A DNA stretch of 64,000 nucleotides, from NCBI GenBank assembly GCA_027943745.1, contig AP025763.1, forward strand, positions 992,001 to 1,056,000, written 5' to 3'. Shown here one piece after another: positions 26,152 to 34,603 of the stretch. Both the position numbers and the translations under genes were made by a program. This stretch comes from Neptuniibacter victor. Its GTDB lineage: Bacteria > Pseudomonadota > Gammaproteobacteria > Pseudomonadales > Balneatricaceae. The notes beneath the pieces are model-generated. The model was not told where the DNA came from, did no database searches, and worked only from the letters and a program-made list of their open reading frames with translations. Each line of letters opens with the position of its first letter. Within the stretch, counting starts at the first letter, position 1.

Positions 26152-27339
26152 TTAGACGCTTAGTGCTTTACTAATGCGGCTTAGCGCATCTTCAAGAACT
26201 TCCATGCTGGTGGCAAATGATAAGCGCATGTTTCCTGGTGCACCAAAGGCTGAGCCCGGTACCAGTGCTACGCCGGCTTCGGTCAATAAGAATTCAGCCA
26301 GGGCGATGTCGTCTTCAAAGCGATCATCACTGTCGATGATTTCTTGAAAACTAGGAAATGCATAAAATGTACCGTCAGCTGGGATGCAGCTCACACCATC
26401 GATCGCATTTAGCGTTGATACGACAAACTCATGGCGAGCTTTAAATGCAATAACCATTTCAGCAACGCAATCCTGCGACCCTTCTAGTGCGGCTTGTGCC
26501 GCTACTTGAGCAATCGATGTTGGATTTGATGTGCTTTGTGATTGGATCTTTTTCATCGCGCCGATCAATGTAGCAGGCCCTGCTGCATAGCCGATACGCC
26601 AGCCGGTCATCGAGTAAGCTTTGGATACGCCGTTAAGTACGATAGTGCGGTCGTATAGCTCAGGACATGCATTTAAGATATTTACAAACGGTTCGTCATT
26701 GAAACGAATGTGCTCGTACATATCATCTGTCGCGATAAGAACGTTCGGGTGTTTTAGAAGCACTTCACCTAAGGCTTTCAATTCATCGGCAGAGTATGCA
26801 ACCCCTGTTGGGTTAGAGGGGCTGTTGAGCACGACTAGACGCGTTTTGTCTGTGATAGCGGCTTCAAGCTGTTCCGCTGTCATTTTGAAGCGCTGTTCCT
26901 GCGTGGTTGTGACAACGACGGGGGTCGCGTCTGCCATAATCACCATATCAGGGTAAGACACCCAATAAGGAGCGGGCACGATAACTTCATCGCCTTTGTC
27001 TAGCAGTGCTAGTGAAAGGTTAAAGAAGCTCTGCTTACCACCACAAGAAACTAAAATTTGCTTAGCATCGTATTCAAGACCATTGTCATTCTTGAATTTA
27101 TTAATAATCGCTTTCTTTAAGGCAGGCGTACCGTCTACAGCGGTGTATTTTGTGAAACCTTCATTTAGCGCCTGGATGGCAGCCTGTTTGATATGATCGG
27201 GCGTATCAAAATCTGGCTCACCAGCACCCAGGCCAATAATGTTCTTACCTGCCGCGCGCAGTTCAGCTGCACGGTTGGTTACCGCCAGCGTAGGTGAAGG
27301 TTTGATGTTGTTGACGCGGTCTGAAAGTTGAACGTTCAA
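26152..27339 (-). CDS. Pyridoxal-phosphate aspartate/aromatic aminotransferase (class I, subgroup Ib-type)
   Basis: From TTG 27339 this is a 395-residue fold-type I aminotransferase: the N-terminal KPSPTLAVTNRAAELRAAGK and GLGAGEPDFDTP, the SPSNPTGV loop, and the PLP lysine in VSKAYSMTGWR (K240). It most likely interconverts aspartate and 2-oxoglutarate with oxaloacetate and glutamate. A TTG 15 nt upstream (27354) is possible, but GAGG at 27352-27349 sits 9 nt before the TTG at 27339, and the protein then begins NVQLSDR as homologues do. The gap to uvrB on the other strand should contain both promoters. Confidence 0.92.
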   Translation of the reverse strand: MNVQLSDRVNNIKPSPTLAVTNRAAELRAAGKNIIGLGAGEPDFDTPDHIKQAAIQALNEGFTKYTAVDGTPALKKAIINKFKNDNGLEYDAKQILVSCGGKQSFFNLSLALLDKGDEVIVPAPYWVSYPDMVIMADATPVVVTTTQEQRFKMTAEQLEAAITDKTRLVVLNSPSNPTGVAYSADELKALGEVLLKHPNVLIATDDMYEHIRFNDEPFVNILNACPELYDRTIVLNGVSKAYSMTGWRIGYAAGPATLIGAMKKIQSQSTSNPTSIAQVAAQAALEGSQDCVAEMVIAFKARHEFVVSTLNAIDGVSCIPADGTFYAFPSFQEIIDSDDRFEDDIALAEFLLTEAGVALVPGSAFGAPGNMRLSFATSMEVLEDALSRISKALSV

Positions 27340-27660
27340 GCCTAAGATCCTCAATAAACATACCTACTATATCTGTTGTAAATCCACATTAGATCTACTT
27401 ATGTAGGTAGCGACATTAATCAGCAGAGATACTCAGATTATCGAGCCGAGTATTTCCAAACCCGCTAATAATACAGCAAAGAAAAGCCTGCATGAATCCT
27501 GTTTGGGCGAAAAAACACCTTTTTAGATCAATATATTGTGCATAAATCCCCTAAAGGAAACTTTATTGCCTCATCAGTCGGTGAGAAATGAGTAATTTAA
27601 AACGATAAAAAAGCGATGCTGCGATATAATGCGAGGTTTAATCTCAGTATGGTTGCAGTA
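27340..27660. other. Divergent intergenic region between the aminotransferase gene and uvrB
   Basis: These 321 bp contain the aminotransferase leader and the uvrB promoter region. It is AT-rich. I looked for an SOS box (CTGT-N8-ACAG) and saw none with a full match, so LexA control of uvrB is not supported here. No RNA gene or repeat was recognised. Confidence 0.6.
27625..27630 (+). promoter_or_regulatory. Candidate -10 element for uvrB
   Basis: A perfect TATAAT stands 31 bp before the ATG at 27661, predicting transcription from about 27637. This makes an upstream in-frame ATG at 27616 untranscribed and supports the later start. No good -35 is seen at 17 bp. Confidence 0.45.
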
Positions 27661-29682
27661 ATGAAAGAGCGTTTTAAAGTCCACTCCAAGTTTGATCCTG
27701 CAGGCGATCAGCCTCAAGCGATAGCAGAACTGGTTGATGGTATCGAGTCGGGCTTGGCCTCTCAGACTTTGCTGGGTGTAACGGGTTCTGGTAAAACGTT
27801 TACAGTGGCTAATGTCATTGCTCAAGTTCAACGACCGACTATTGTTATGGTACATAATAAGACGTTGGCGGCTCAGCTATATGGTGAATTCAAAGAGTTC
27901 TTTCCAGATAACGCGGTTGAGTATTTTGTTTCTTATTATGATTATTATCAGCCAGAAGCTTATGTCCCTTCTTCGGATACCTTTATAGATAAAGATGCCT
28001 CTGTTAATGATCATATTGAACAGATGCGCCTTTCCGCGACTAAAGCTCTACTCGAAAGGGATGATGCCATTATCGTTGCTACGGTTTCCGCTATATATGG
28101 TTTGGGTGATCCCAAATCATATCTAGGGATGATGTTACATATTGATCGCGGCGATATGATTGATCAGCGAGCTATTCTTCGTCGCTTAGCTGAGCTGCAA
28201 TATACCCGTAACGATATTGAGTTGCACCGAGGCACATACAGAGTGCGTGGCGATGTTATTGATGTGTTTCCTGCTGAATCTGAGCAAGAAGCGGTTCGCA
28301 TTCAGTTGTTTGATGAAGAGATCGAGGAGATTAGTTACTTCGATCCATTGACAGGTGAGGTATTACGTCGGGTTCCACGTGCGACCATTTATCCTAAGTC
28401 GCACTACGTTACACCTCGTGAGACGCTTCTTGCTGCCGTTGAAAAAATTAAAGACGAACTGCGTGATCGCTTAGCGCAGTTGCGTGATAATCAGAAGCTG
28501 GTAGAAGCGCAACGGCTAGAGCAGAGAACACTCTATGATATGGAGATGATCATGGAGCTAGGCTACTGTTCAGGTATTGAAAACTACTCGCGCTATTTAT
28601 CCAATCGAGAGCCTGGCGCAGCGCCACCGACCCTGTTTGATTACCTTCCGGATAACGCTTTATTAGTACTTGATGAGTCTCATGTGACGGTGCCGCAAAT
28701 TGGTGCGATGTATAGAGGAGATCGTTCGAGAAAAGAAACCTTGGTTGAATATGGCTTCCGCTTGCCCTCCGCATTGGATAATCGTCCAATGAAGTTTGAA
28801 GAGTGGGAGCAAGAATCACCGCAGATGATTTTTGTTTCTGCCACCCCAAGTAAATATGAAGCGGCGAATCAGCAGGCGGTTATTGAGCAAGTTGTTCGAC
28901 CTACAGGGTTGGTCGATCCTCAGGTTGAGGTGCGCCCAGCGTCAACGCAAGTCGATGACTTGTTGTCTGAAATTCGTAAAGTGGTTATCAAAAACGAACG
29001 CGTTATTGTTACTGTTTTAACTAAAAGAATGGCTGAGGACTTGACTGAATATCTTGATGAACATGACGTAAGGGTGCGTTATCTGCATTCAGATATTGAT
29101 ACCGTTGAGCGTGTTGAAATCATAAGAGACCTCCGTATCGGTGAGTTTGATGTGTTAGTGGGTATTAACTTACTGCGTGAAGGGATCGATATGCCAGAGG
29201 TGTCCCTGGTGACGATTCTTGATGCAGATAAAGAGGGTTTCTTGCGTTCAGAAACCTCTATGATTCAAACCATTGGTCGTGCCGCACGAAATGTAAATGG
29301 TCGTGCAATTCTTTATGCCGATCGAATAACGGGTTCCATGCAACGCGCAATGGATGAAACCGAGAGGCGCCGTAAGAAACAGATTGCGTATAACGAAGAG
29401 CATGGCATCGTACCGAAAGGTATTAGCAAATCGGTTGCCGATATCATGGAAGGCGCAAGTACTATACCAGGGCGTAAAGCGACACGAGCAGCGAAGAAAG
29501 TGGCTGAAGAGACCGGTGATTATCAAGTAGATCCAGCGCAGATGTCGCCGAAAGAGCTAGCTAAGGCAATGGCACGCATTGAAGATAAAATGTATGAGGC
29601 GGCGAAGAACTTGGAGTTTGAAGTGGCTGCGAGACTTAGGGATGAGCTGCAAACATTGAAGCATCATAGTTTTGTTAGCTAG
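27661..29682 (+). CDS. uvrB: UvrABC excision nuclease subunit B
   Basis: From ATG 27661 this is a 673-residue UvrB: Walker [16 protein letters not shown], the damage-probing beta-hairpin region [12 protein letters not shown], helicase motifs ([32 protein letters not shown]) and a C-terminal UVR motif that contacts UvrC. It verifies lesions loaded by UvrA and positions UvrC for the incision. The protein begins [17 protein letters not shown] as in homologues. Its coding sequence could start at 27649, but not at 27616, which precedes the -10 element. It is a single-gene unit. Confidence 0.95.
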   Translation: MKERFKVHSKFDPAGDQPQAIAELVDGIESGLASQTLLGVTGSGKTFTVANVIAQVQRPTIVMVHNKTLAAQLYGEFKEFFPDNAVEYFVSYYDYYQPEAYVPSSDTFIDKDASVNDHIEQMRLSATKALLERDDAIIVATVSAIYGLGDPKSYLGMMLHIDRGDMIDQRAILRRLAELQYTRNDIELHRGTYRVRGDVIDVFPAESEQEAVRIQLFDEEIEEISYFDPLTGEVLRRVPRATIYPKSHYVTPRETLLAAVEKIKDELRDRLAQLRDNQKLVEAQRLEQRTLYDMEMIMELGYCSGIENYSRYLSNREPGAAPPTLFDYLPDNALLVLDESHVTVPQIGAMYRGDRSRKETLVEYGFRLPSALDNRPMKFEEWEQESPQMIFVSATPSKYEAANQQAVIEQVVRPTGLVDPQVEVRPASTQVDDLLSEIRKVVIKNERVIVTVLTKRMAEDLTEYLDEHDVRVRYLHSDIDTVERVEIIRDLRIGEFDVLVGINLLREGIDMPEVSLVTILDADKEGFLRSETSMIQTIGRAARNVNGRAILYADRITGSMQRAMDETERRRKKQIAYNEEHGIVPKGISKSVADIMEGASTIPGRKATRAAKKVAEETGDYQVDPAQMSPKELAKAMARIEDKMYEAAKNLEFEVAARLRDELQTLKHHSFVS

Positions 29683-29769
29683 TCTTGACTACACTGCTTA
29701 TAAATAGGGTGGCAGGTTACTTTTACCAAAGAGCCTTACTATAGAGCCGTCGCGAAGGGAGAAGGATAA

Positions 29770-30528
29770 ATGGCTAAGCAATCGATTACGTTTATGTTCT
29801 TAGTAATTTTTTTTACTTCGAATGTCGCCGCTCAGGATAAAGCGGCATCGGTGGTGTTGAGTATTGGCAAGAATGTTGCTCAACAGTCTAATCAAGAGCA
29901 CCGTTCGCTTAAGCGTAAATCTGATATTTATCAAAATGATCAAATTATGACGGGAAGCAAGGGTCAGCTGCAGCTTCGTTTTACAGACAATTCTCGTCTC
30001 TCTTTACGACCGGAAACGATATTTCGAGTCGCTGAGTACCGATACCAAAATTCATCACCTGAAAAGGGCCGTTCAGTTTACCGTTTGTTAAAAGGCGGGT
30101 TACGTACGATCACGGGCGCGATCAGCGATGCGAATGTTGAAAATTATCAAGTTAAGACCCCTATTGCGACCATAGGCGTTCGTGGGACGCATTACTCTCT
30201 TTTTTACTGTGATAAGTCTTGCAAGGAAACAACCCGTTCCAAGATCGGTTTGTATGGTTATGTGTTGGAGGGTGAAATAGTCCTTGCCAGTGGTAGTGTA
30301 CGTGCCCCCATTCAATCAGGGCGTTATTTCTTTTTAGGTGGTAATGGCAGTAGTTTAAAAATACGAAAAACTGCATTTGACTTGTTTGAAAAACTAGAAG
30401 GTTTAGGTCCTGATCTGATGTCTGAAACAGCGGGAGGAACTATTCCAGCATTGGATATTAATAATACTTCAATTGGAACAGACCCACAGACACCCGGATC
30501 TCCTGCGGGTCCACCGACCTATCCATGA
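29770..30528 (+). CDS. Secreted FecR-domain protein 1
   Basis: This 252-residue protein has a signal peptide (about 1-21, ending VAAQ), then a FecR domain (about 45-150) with TGSKGQLQLRFTDNSRLSLR, the LLKGGLRTITG turn and IATIGVRGTHYS. Here the domain is periplasmic or surface and lacks the N-terminal sigma-regulator part of true FecR. There is a cysteine pair near 142/147 and a proline/glycine-rich tail. Shine-Dalgarno GGAGAAGGA is well placed. It is the first gene of a three-gene set with a TPR/beta-barrel protein and a larger FecR protein that shares the same domain closely (SDIYQNDQIMTGSKG versus SDVYADDLLKTGSKG). Function unknown. Confidence 0.85.
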   Translation: MAKQSITFMFLVIFFTSNVAAQDKAASVVLSIGKNVAQQSNQEHRSLKRKSDIYQNDQIMTGSKGQLQLRFTDNSRLSLRPETIFRVAEYRYQNSSPEKGRSVYRLLKGGLRTITGAISDANVENYQVKTPIATIGVRGTHYSLFYCDKSCKETTRSKIGLYGYVLEGEIVLASGSVRAPIQSGRYFFLGGNGSSLKIRKTAFDLFEKLEGLGPDLMSETAGGTIPALDINNTSIGTDPQTPGSPAGPPTYP

Positions 30529-30635
30529 TTTACCCTTATAAGATATTGGTATAAATAATAGGGGTTTAAGATAGAACTACTGAATAAAGACTGATAGTGT
30601 TTGAATCAATTTATTAATTTGAGCTGGAGTGACGG

Positions 30636-31940
30636 GTGTTCAGGAGATTATCTGGGTATCTTACAATAGGTTTGTTGTGTTTGCCCTTAACCGTAGAAGC
30701 GAACGCTACAAGTGAGCTTTCTGACCTTATTGAACAAGGTAAGTATAAGCAAGCTTACCAACTGTCACTGCGGCACTTGGCAGATCTTGAAGGGGATCCT
30801 GCTTTTGATCTGCAATACGGCATTGCTGCGATTGATAGTGGTGAGATCAGTGAAGGTGTGTTTGCACTTGAACGTGTTCGTTTTCTTGAACCCCAAAATG
30901 CATTAGCCACATTAGAGTTAGCGCGTGGTTATTATCTTCTTGAGCAGTTTGAGAAGGCAAAACTGTTATTTGAGCAGGTGCGCAAGTTAAATCCTCCTAT
31001 TGAAGTTCAAGTACGTATTCAAAAATTTTTGGCGCTGATGGATAAAAAAACCACAGTACCCCCTACGAAATTTAATAGCTTTGTTGAGCTTTGGGCGGGT
31101 TATGACAGCAATATTAATTCCGGACCTGGTGGTCAGACGAATATCGTGACCTTAAGTGATAATGCGCTTGGCCGGGGAGATCCTTATTATCAGCTAAGAG
31201 CCGGTGCAAATATCGATCATGCTTATCGTCCTGATAAGTCGCTCACTTTTGGTGTCAATGCAGATCTGCGTTATTACGACACAGAGAGTGAGCAGGACTA
31301 TAAGAATATTAGTTTTAATGGCGGCCATCTTTGGAAAGCGGACACTGAACAATACCTTATTAACTTTATGTTTCAGCAATATCAGTTAGCTAATGAAGAT
31401 TATCGAACGCTGATCGGTGTCAATGGGGTTTGGAGCAAACAGTTAAGCACTCATAGTTTGGTAAAGGCGTTCGTAGGAATGAATAATTTAAATTACCAAA
31501 CTCAAACCTGGAAAGACGCTAACCAATTTAATGTCGGTGCAAACTATCTTTTTGCTGGGGAAGGCTCATGGAGCCCGCTTTACTTTGCCGGAGGCTTTGT
31601 TGGCAGCGAAGACCCCAAAGTATCTGGGGTTTTGGCTAATGGGCAGGTCGATCGTATTTTTTATGGTGGTAACTTAGGGGTTCAGTTAACCCCTCTAAAA
31701 GATTTAACCTTTACGCCTGCATTGACTTATCAGGTGAGCGACTACCAGGGTGAAGATTGGATTTATAACATCAAAAGAAAAGATGATTTTGCGATGTTAA
31801 ATTTTAACCTTGAATGGGTATTGCAACCTGCTTGGACCTTGTTAGCGAACTACAGTTTTACTAAAGCTAACTCTAATATTGAACTATATGACTATGACCG
31901 GCAACAAGTGATGCTGGGCGTACGGTATAACTTCCAGTGA
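30636..31940 (+). CDS. TPR plus outer-membrane beta-barrel protein (Slam/DUF560-like architecture)
   Basis: The protein (434 residues, GTG start with GGAG 6 nt upstream) has a signal peptide (ends VEANA), TPR-like helices at about 25-140 (LATLELARGYYLLEQFEKAK) and a C-terminal region of about 290 residues made of alternating aromatic beta strands, beginning FVELWAGYDSNINSGP and ending VMLGVRYNFQ. Periplasmic TPRs followed by an outer-membrane barrel is the layout of the Slam/DUF560 translocators of type XI secretion, and GYDSN-IN is a common first-strand motif in such proteins. The terminal residue is Gln after Phe, unlike the usual terminal Phe. It is flanked on both sides by FecR-domain proteins. 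The OMP prediction is strong; the Slam role is an inference. Confidence 0.78.
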   Translation: MFRRLSGYLTIGLLCLPLTVEANATSELSDLIEQGKYKQAYQLSLRHLADLEGDPAFDLQYGIAAIDSGEISEGVFALERVRFLEPQNALATLELARGYYLLEQFEKAKLLFEQVRKLNPPIEVQVRIQKFLALMDKKTTVPPTKFNSFVELWAGYDSNINSGPGGQTNIVTLSDNALGRGDPYYQLRAGANIDHAYRPDKSLTFGVNADLRYYDTESEQDYKNISFNGGHLWKADTEQYLINFMFQQYQLANEDYRTLIGVNGVWSKQLSTHSLVKAFVGMNNLNYQTQTWKDANQFNVGANYLFAGEGSWSPLYFAGGFVGSEDPKVSGVLANGQVDRIFYGGNLGVQLTPLKDLTFTPALTYQVSDYQGEDWIYNIKRKDDFAMLNFNLEWVLQPAWTLLANYSFTKANSNIELYDYDRQQVMLGVRYNFQ

Positions 31941-31951
31941 GGCATGTTGCT

Positions 31952-33724
31952 ATGAAATCATTATTGTGTGCTTCGCTACTTTTACTTTTATCAAATATAT
32001 CTTTTGCGGCTCAGCAAAGTATTGGCTCTGTTATTTTGAGCTTTGGTCAAAATACAGCGGTGTCTGATTCAAGTGGCGAACGAAAGTTAAAGCGAAAGTC
32101 AGATGTTTATGCGGATGACTTACTGAAAACAGGCTCAAAAGGCCGCTTGCAGATTCGTTTTTCTGACGGTTCAAGATTGTCTTTAAAACCGGATACCGAA
32201 TTTAAAATTGCTGAGTATCAATTTGAGAGCGATAAACCCGAAGAGGGTAAAGCGATCTATAAGCTGCTGAAGGGCGGGATGCGTACAATCTCTGGCCAGA
32301 TCGGCAAGGTGGATAAAGAGGATTATAAGTTAGACGCTGTGGTCGCTACAATTGGTATACGAGGAACTGATTTTAGTATTAATAAAGTGGGTGACAGCGT
32401 AAGTGGTTCTGTTGCCAGTGGTAAGATTAATGTGGCTGCAAAGCAGGGCGCTAATCGTGATATTGCAAAGGGACGTTCGTTTCAGCTAACGGGCCCTAAA
32501 GGGGCAATCTCTGTTTTTAAAACCCCTCCTGCTGAACAGGCTGGGGGAGAAGAAAACAAAGAATCATCAGAAGAGCCATCCGAAGAAGCAGAAGATTCTG
32601 GCACCGAGGGTGAAAGCGAGGACAGTTCAACGCAAGGTAGTGAAGAGTCGGGGGCGTCGGGAAATACGACGGATGAGAGCGCTTCTTCAGAGCAGAGTTC
32701 TTCAGATACTACGTCTTCAACCAGTGGTCTCTCTTTAGATTCCTCAACAACGACAACAAGCGACACTAATAGTGGGTCGGTTCCTGCTTCTAATCCAACC
32801 TCAGAGGGTTCGCAAGCGGTTGTTATCGCGGCTCCAGATCCAACCGGCCTTGGTACAGCGGCGCCGGCTGGAAGTGTGGTTGCTTTAGCCTTTGCTGAAA
32901 ATGATCCTGATAAGGGCCTGCGCGCTAGTTCAGGTCGTGTAGAGGTGAATGGGCAATCGGCTATTACGGTTGATGGATCTATAGGTACGGGAGACCTAGT
33001 CACAGGCTTAATCTATATCGACCAAAGCGGGACTTCTTCAGAGAACTGCTCCCCCTGTACTATGTCTGGACCGTCTAATGCCGGTAATGTGGTGAATAAC
33101 TCAAACAAAACTTTAGGCGGTTCAAAGGTTACGTGGGGGCGCTGGGCAACGGGATTTACGGTTATTGAAAATGGTGTGCAGTCTGAAACAACCGGTAGTT
33201 TCCATTTTATGTTTGCTGATGCATTAACACCGAACTCTGTGATGACCAGTAAAACCGGTGATTTTGTCTACCGTTTGGAATCGACCGCTGGAGGGTATAC
33301 AAGTCCACAAATAGAAACAGGGGCTACCGGCACCTTAAATGATTTTGTCGGTGGGGGTGGTACCAACGGGCATGTATACAGCGGTACTTACTTTAGAGTA
33401 GATTTTGATACACAAAAGCTGCTTGAAATAGGCATTGAAGCAAATGTCTCAGGTGGTGATTACAAACTTCGCGAAGATCCAGGTGCTAACCTTTCTTTGA
33501 GCAATATCTTGAATGGAAATGAAGTAAAACTTTCGGGTACTTGTACTGGCGGAAGCTGTAGTGGTGGTACAACAGACCTGTCAGGGAGAATGACTATCGA
33601 TTTTGTCGGGAGTGCTGGTGAAGGTGCAATCACAAGTTATGGTGCTTCTGGTACTAATGCATCTACCGGAACCACTGCAACGATAAGTGGAACGATCTTA
33701 TTAGAGGGTACAGCGTCTCCGTAG
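31952..33724 (+). CDS. Secreted FecR-domain protein 2 with Ser/Glu linker and C-terminal beta-rich domain
   Basis: From ATG 31952 (590 residues) it has a signal peptide (ends SFAAQ), a FecR domain (about 35-145: RLQIRFSDGSRLSLKPDTEF, then ATIGIRGTDFS), an acidic Ser/Thr/Glu linker (about 195-280) and a C-terminal Gly/Thr-rich beta domain (about 285-590) ending TATISGTILLEG. The end part, with GSFHFMFADAL, TGDFVYRLES and a GTYFRVDFDTQ strand, resembles the 8-stranded barrels of TbpB-like surface proteins, the cargo class of Slam systems. Two cysteine pairs (ENCSPC, GTCTGGSC) probably form disulfides. It begins 11 bp after the barrel gene, so both are co-translated. Function unknown; secreted effector or surface protein is the inference. 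Confidence 0.82.
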   Translation: MKSLLCASLLLLLSNISFAAQQSIGSVILSFGQNTAVSDSSGERKLKRKSDVYADDLLKTGSKGRLQIRFSDGSRLSLKPDTEFKIAEYQFESDKPEEGKAIYKLLKGGMRTISGQIGKVDKEDYKLDAVVATIGIRGTDFSINKVGDSVSGSVASGKINVAAKQGANRDIAKGRSFQLTGPKGAISVFKTPPAEQAGGEENKESSEEPSEEAEDSGTEGESEDSSTQGSEESGASGNTTDESASSEQSSSDTTSSTSGLSLDSSTTTTSDTNSGSVPASNPTSEGSQAVVIAAPDPTGLGTAAPAGSVVALAFAENDPDKGLRASSGRVEVNGQSAITVDGSIGTGDLVTGLIYIDQSGTSSENCSPCTMSGPSNAGNVVNNSNKTLGGSKVTWGRWATGFTVIENGVQSETTGSFHFMFADALTPNSVMTSKTGDFVYRLESTAGGYTSPQIETGATGTLNDFVGGGGTNGHVYSGTYFRVDFDTQKLLEIGIEANVSGGDYKLREDPGANLSLSNILNGNEVKLSGTCTGGSCSGGTTDLSGRMTIDFVGSAGEGAITSYGASGTNASTGTTATISGTILLEGTASP

Positions 33725-33772
33725 TTTTTAAGCTAACTATCAATAGTGAGCTTTATTGGTCGTAACAGGCAG

Positions 33773-34537
33773 TTAATTACCTAGGTTGATTACATCATTA
33801 TGGTGTAATCGATCGATCTGCCACTCGGGTAAAAGCTGGCGGCATTGCTGCATAATAGTATCTTCAAAGCCCGGTTTTAAGTGAGTGATCATTATTCGTG
33901 CATGATGATCCAATTGCGTTAGTTGCTGTTTTAAGTGGCTGGGTGTGAGATGGCCACTAAGGCGAGCAAGTTCATCGACTTCGTCGGTAAACGAAACGTC
34001 AATAATTAGAAGATCGGGTTTTTTCGTGTTTAGGATTGGCCACAGACTATCATTGATTCCTGAATCGCCACTAAAGGCAAAGGACGCATGCTCATCGGAG
34101 ACCAAGTAGCCAACGGTAGGCGTTGGGTGTTCGGCCGGTAGTACCTCGATTGTTTTTTCTTGTAGCGTGAGTGAATCGCCTACAGAGATTTTATGTAAAT
34201 GGATGATTGGGTTTTGCTCAGGTAAGCAAGTGTAATCAGGCCAGATCGTCCAATTGAATATATGATTTTCAAGCGCTTCAATAACGTCTGGCAGCGCATG
34301 AATATGGATGGGTTCCTGATGTTGATCATAGATGGTAGCCAGCATGAGGGGTAGGCCAATAATATGATCAATATGAGCATGGGTGATGACCACATCTCTA
34401 ATGGCTAACATTCTTTCCATGGTTAGCAATTCGATACCGGTACCTGCATCTACCAGTAGCGAATCATCTATTAGAAATGTTGTAGTTTTAAGGCCTTGGC
34501 CGATACCACCGCTACAACCTAAAATTTCGATTTTCAC
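33773..34537 (-). CDS. Metallo-beta-lactamase-fold 3',5'-cyclic-nucleotide phosphodiesterase (class II type)
   Basis: The 254-residue protein has the metallo-beta-lactamase motif THAHIDHIIGLPL (H-x-H-x-D-H followed by the I-G-L of class II cyclic-nucleotide phosphodiesterases), a third ligand histidine in PAEHPTPTVGYLV and the aspartate in FAFSGDSGIND, plus a final histidine in MITHLKPG. Class II enzymes (yeast Pde1, Vibrio CpdP) hydrolyse cAMP. It lies between the FecR module and the GAF-GspE/adenylate cyclase operon, divergent from the latter by 66 bp. This gives one locus that both makes and breaks cAMP. An RNase Z-like role is less likely because of the class II motif and the context. Confidence 0.82.
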   Translation of the reverse strand: MKIEILGCSGGIGQGLKTTTFLIDDSLLVDAGTGIELLTMERMLAIRDVVITHAHIDHIIGLPLMLATIYDQHQEPIHIHALPDVIEALENHIFNWTIWPDYTCLPEQNPIIHLHKISVGDSLTLQEKTIEVLPAEHPTPTVGYLVSDEHASFAFSGDSGINDSLWPILNTKKPDLLIIDVSFTDEVDELARLSGHLTPSHLKQQLTQLDHHARIMITHLKPGFEDTIMQQCRQLLPEWQIDRLHHNDVINLGN

Positions 34538-34603
34538 TTCCCACCTCGAACGTGGCTATCTAAAATCAAGATAATAATTACAATTACATTATGGTAGTTA
34601 GGC

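Noticed and set aside
27340-27660. SOS (LexA) box expected before uvrB
   Set aside because: No CTGT-N8-ACAG match was found in the region.
32482-33003. 173-codon minus-strand frame in the second FecR gene
   Set aside because: It is antisense to the Ser/Glu-rich linker and reflects its composition.
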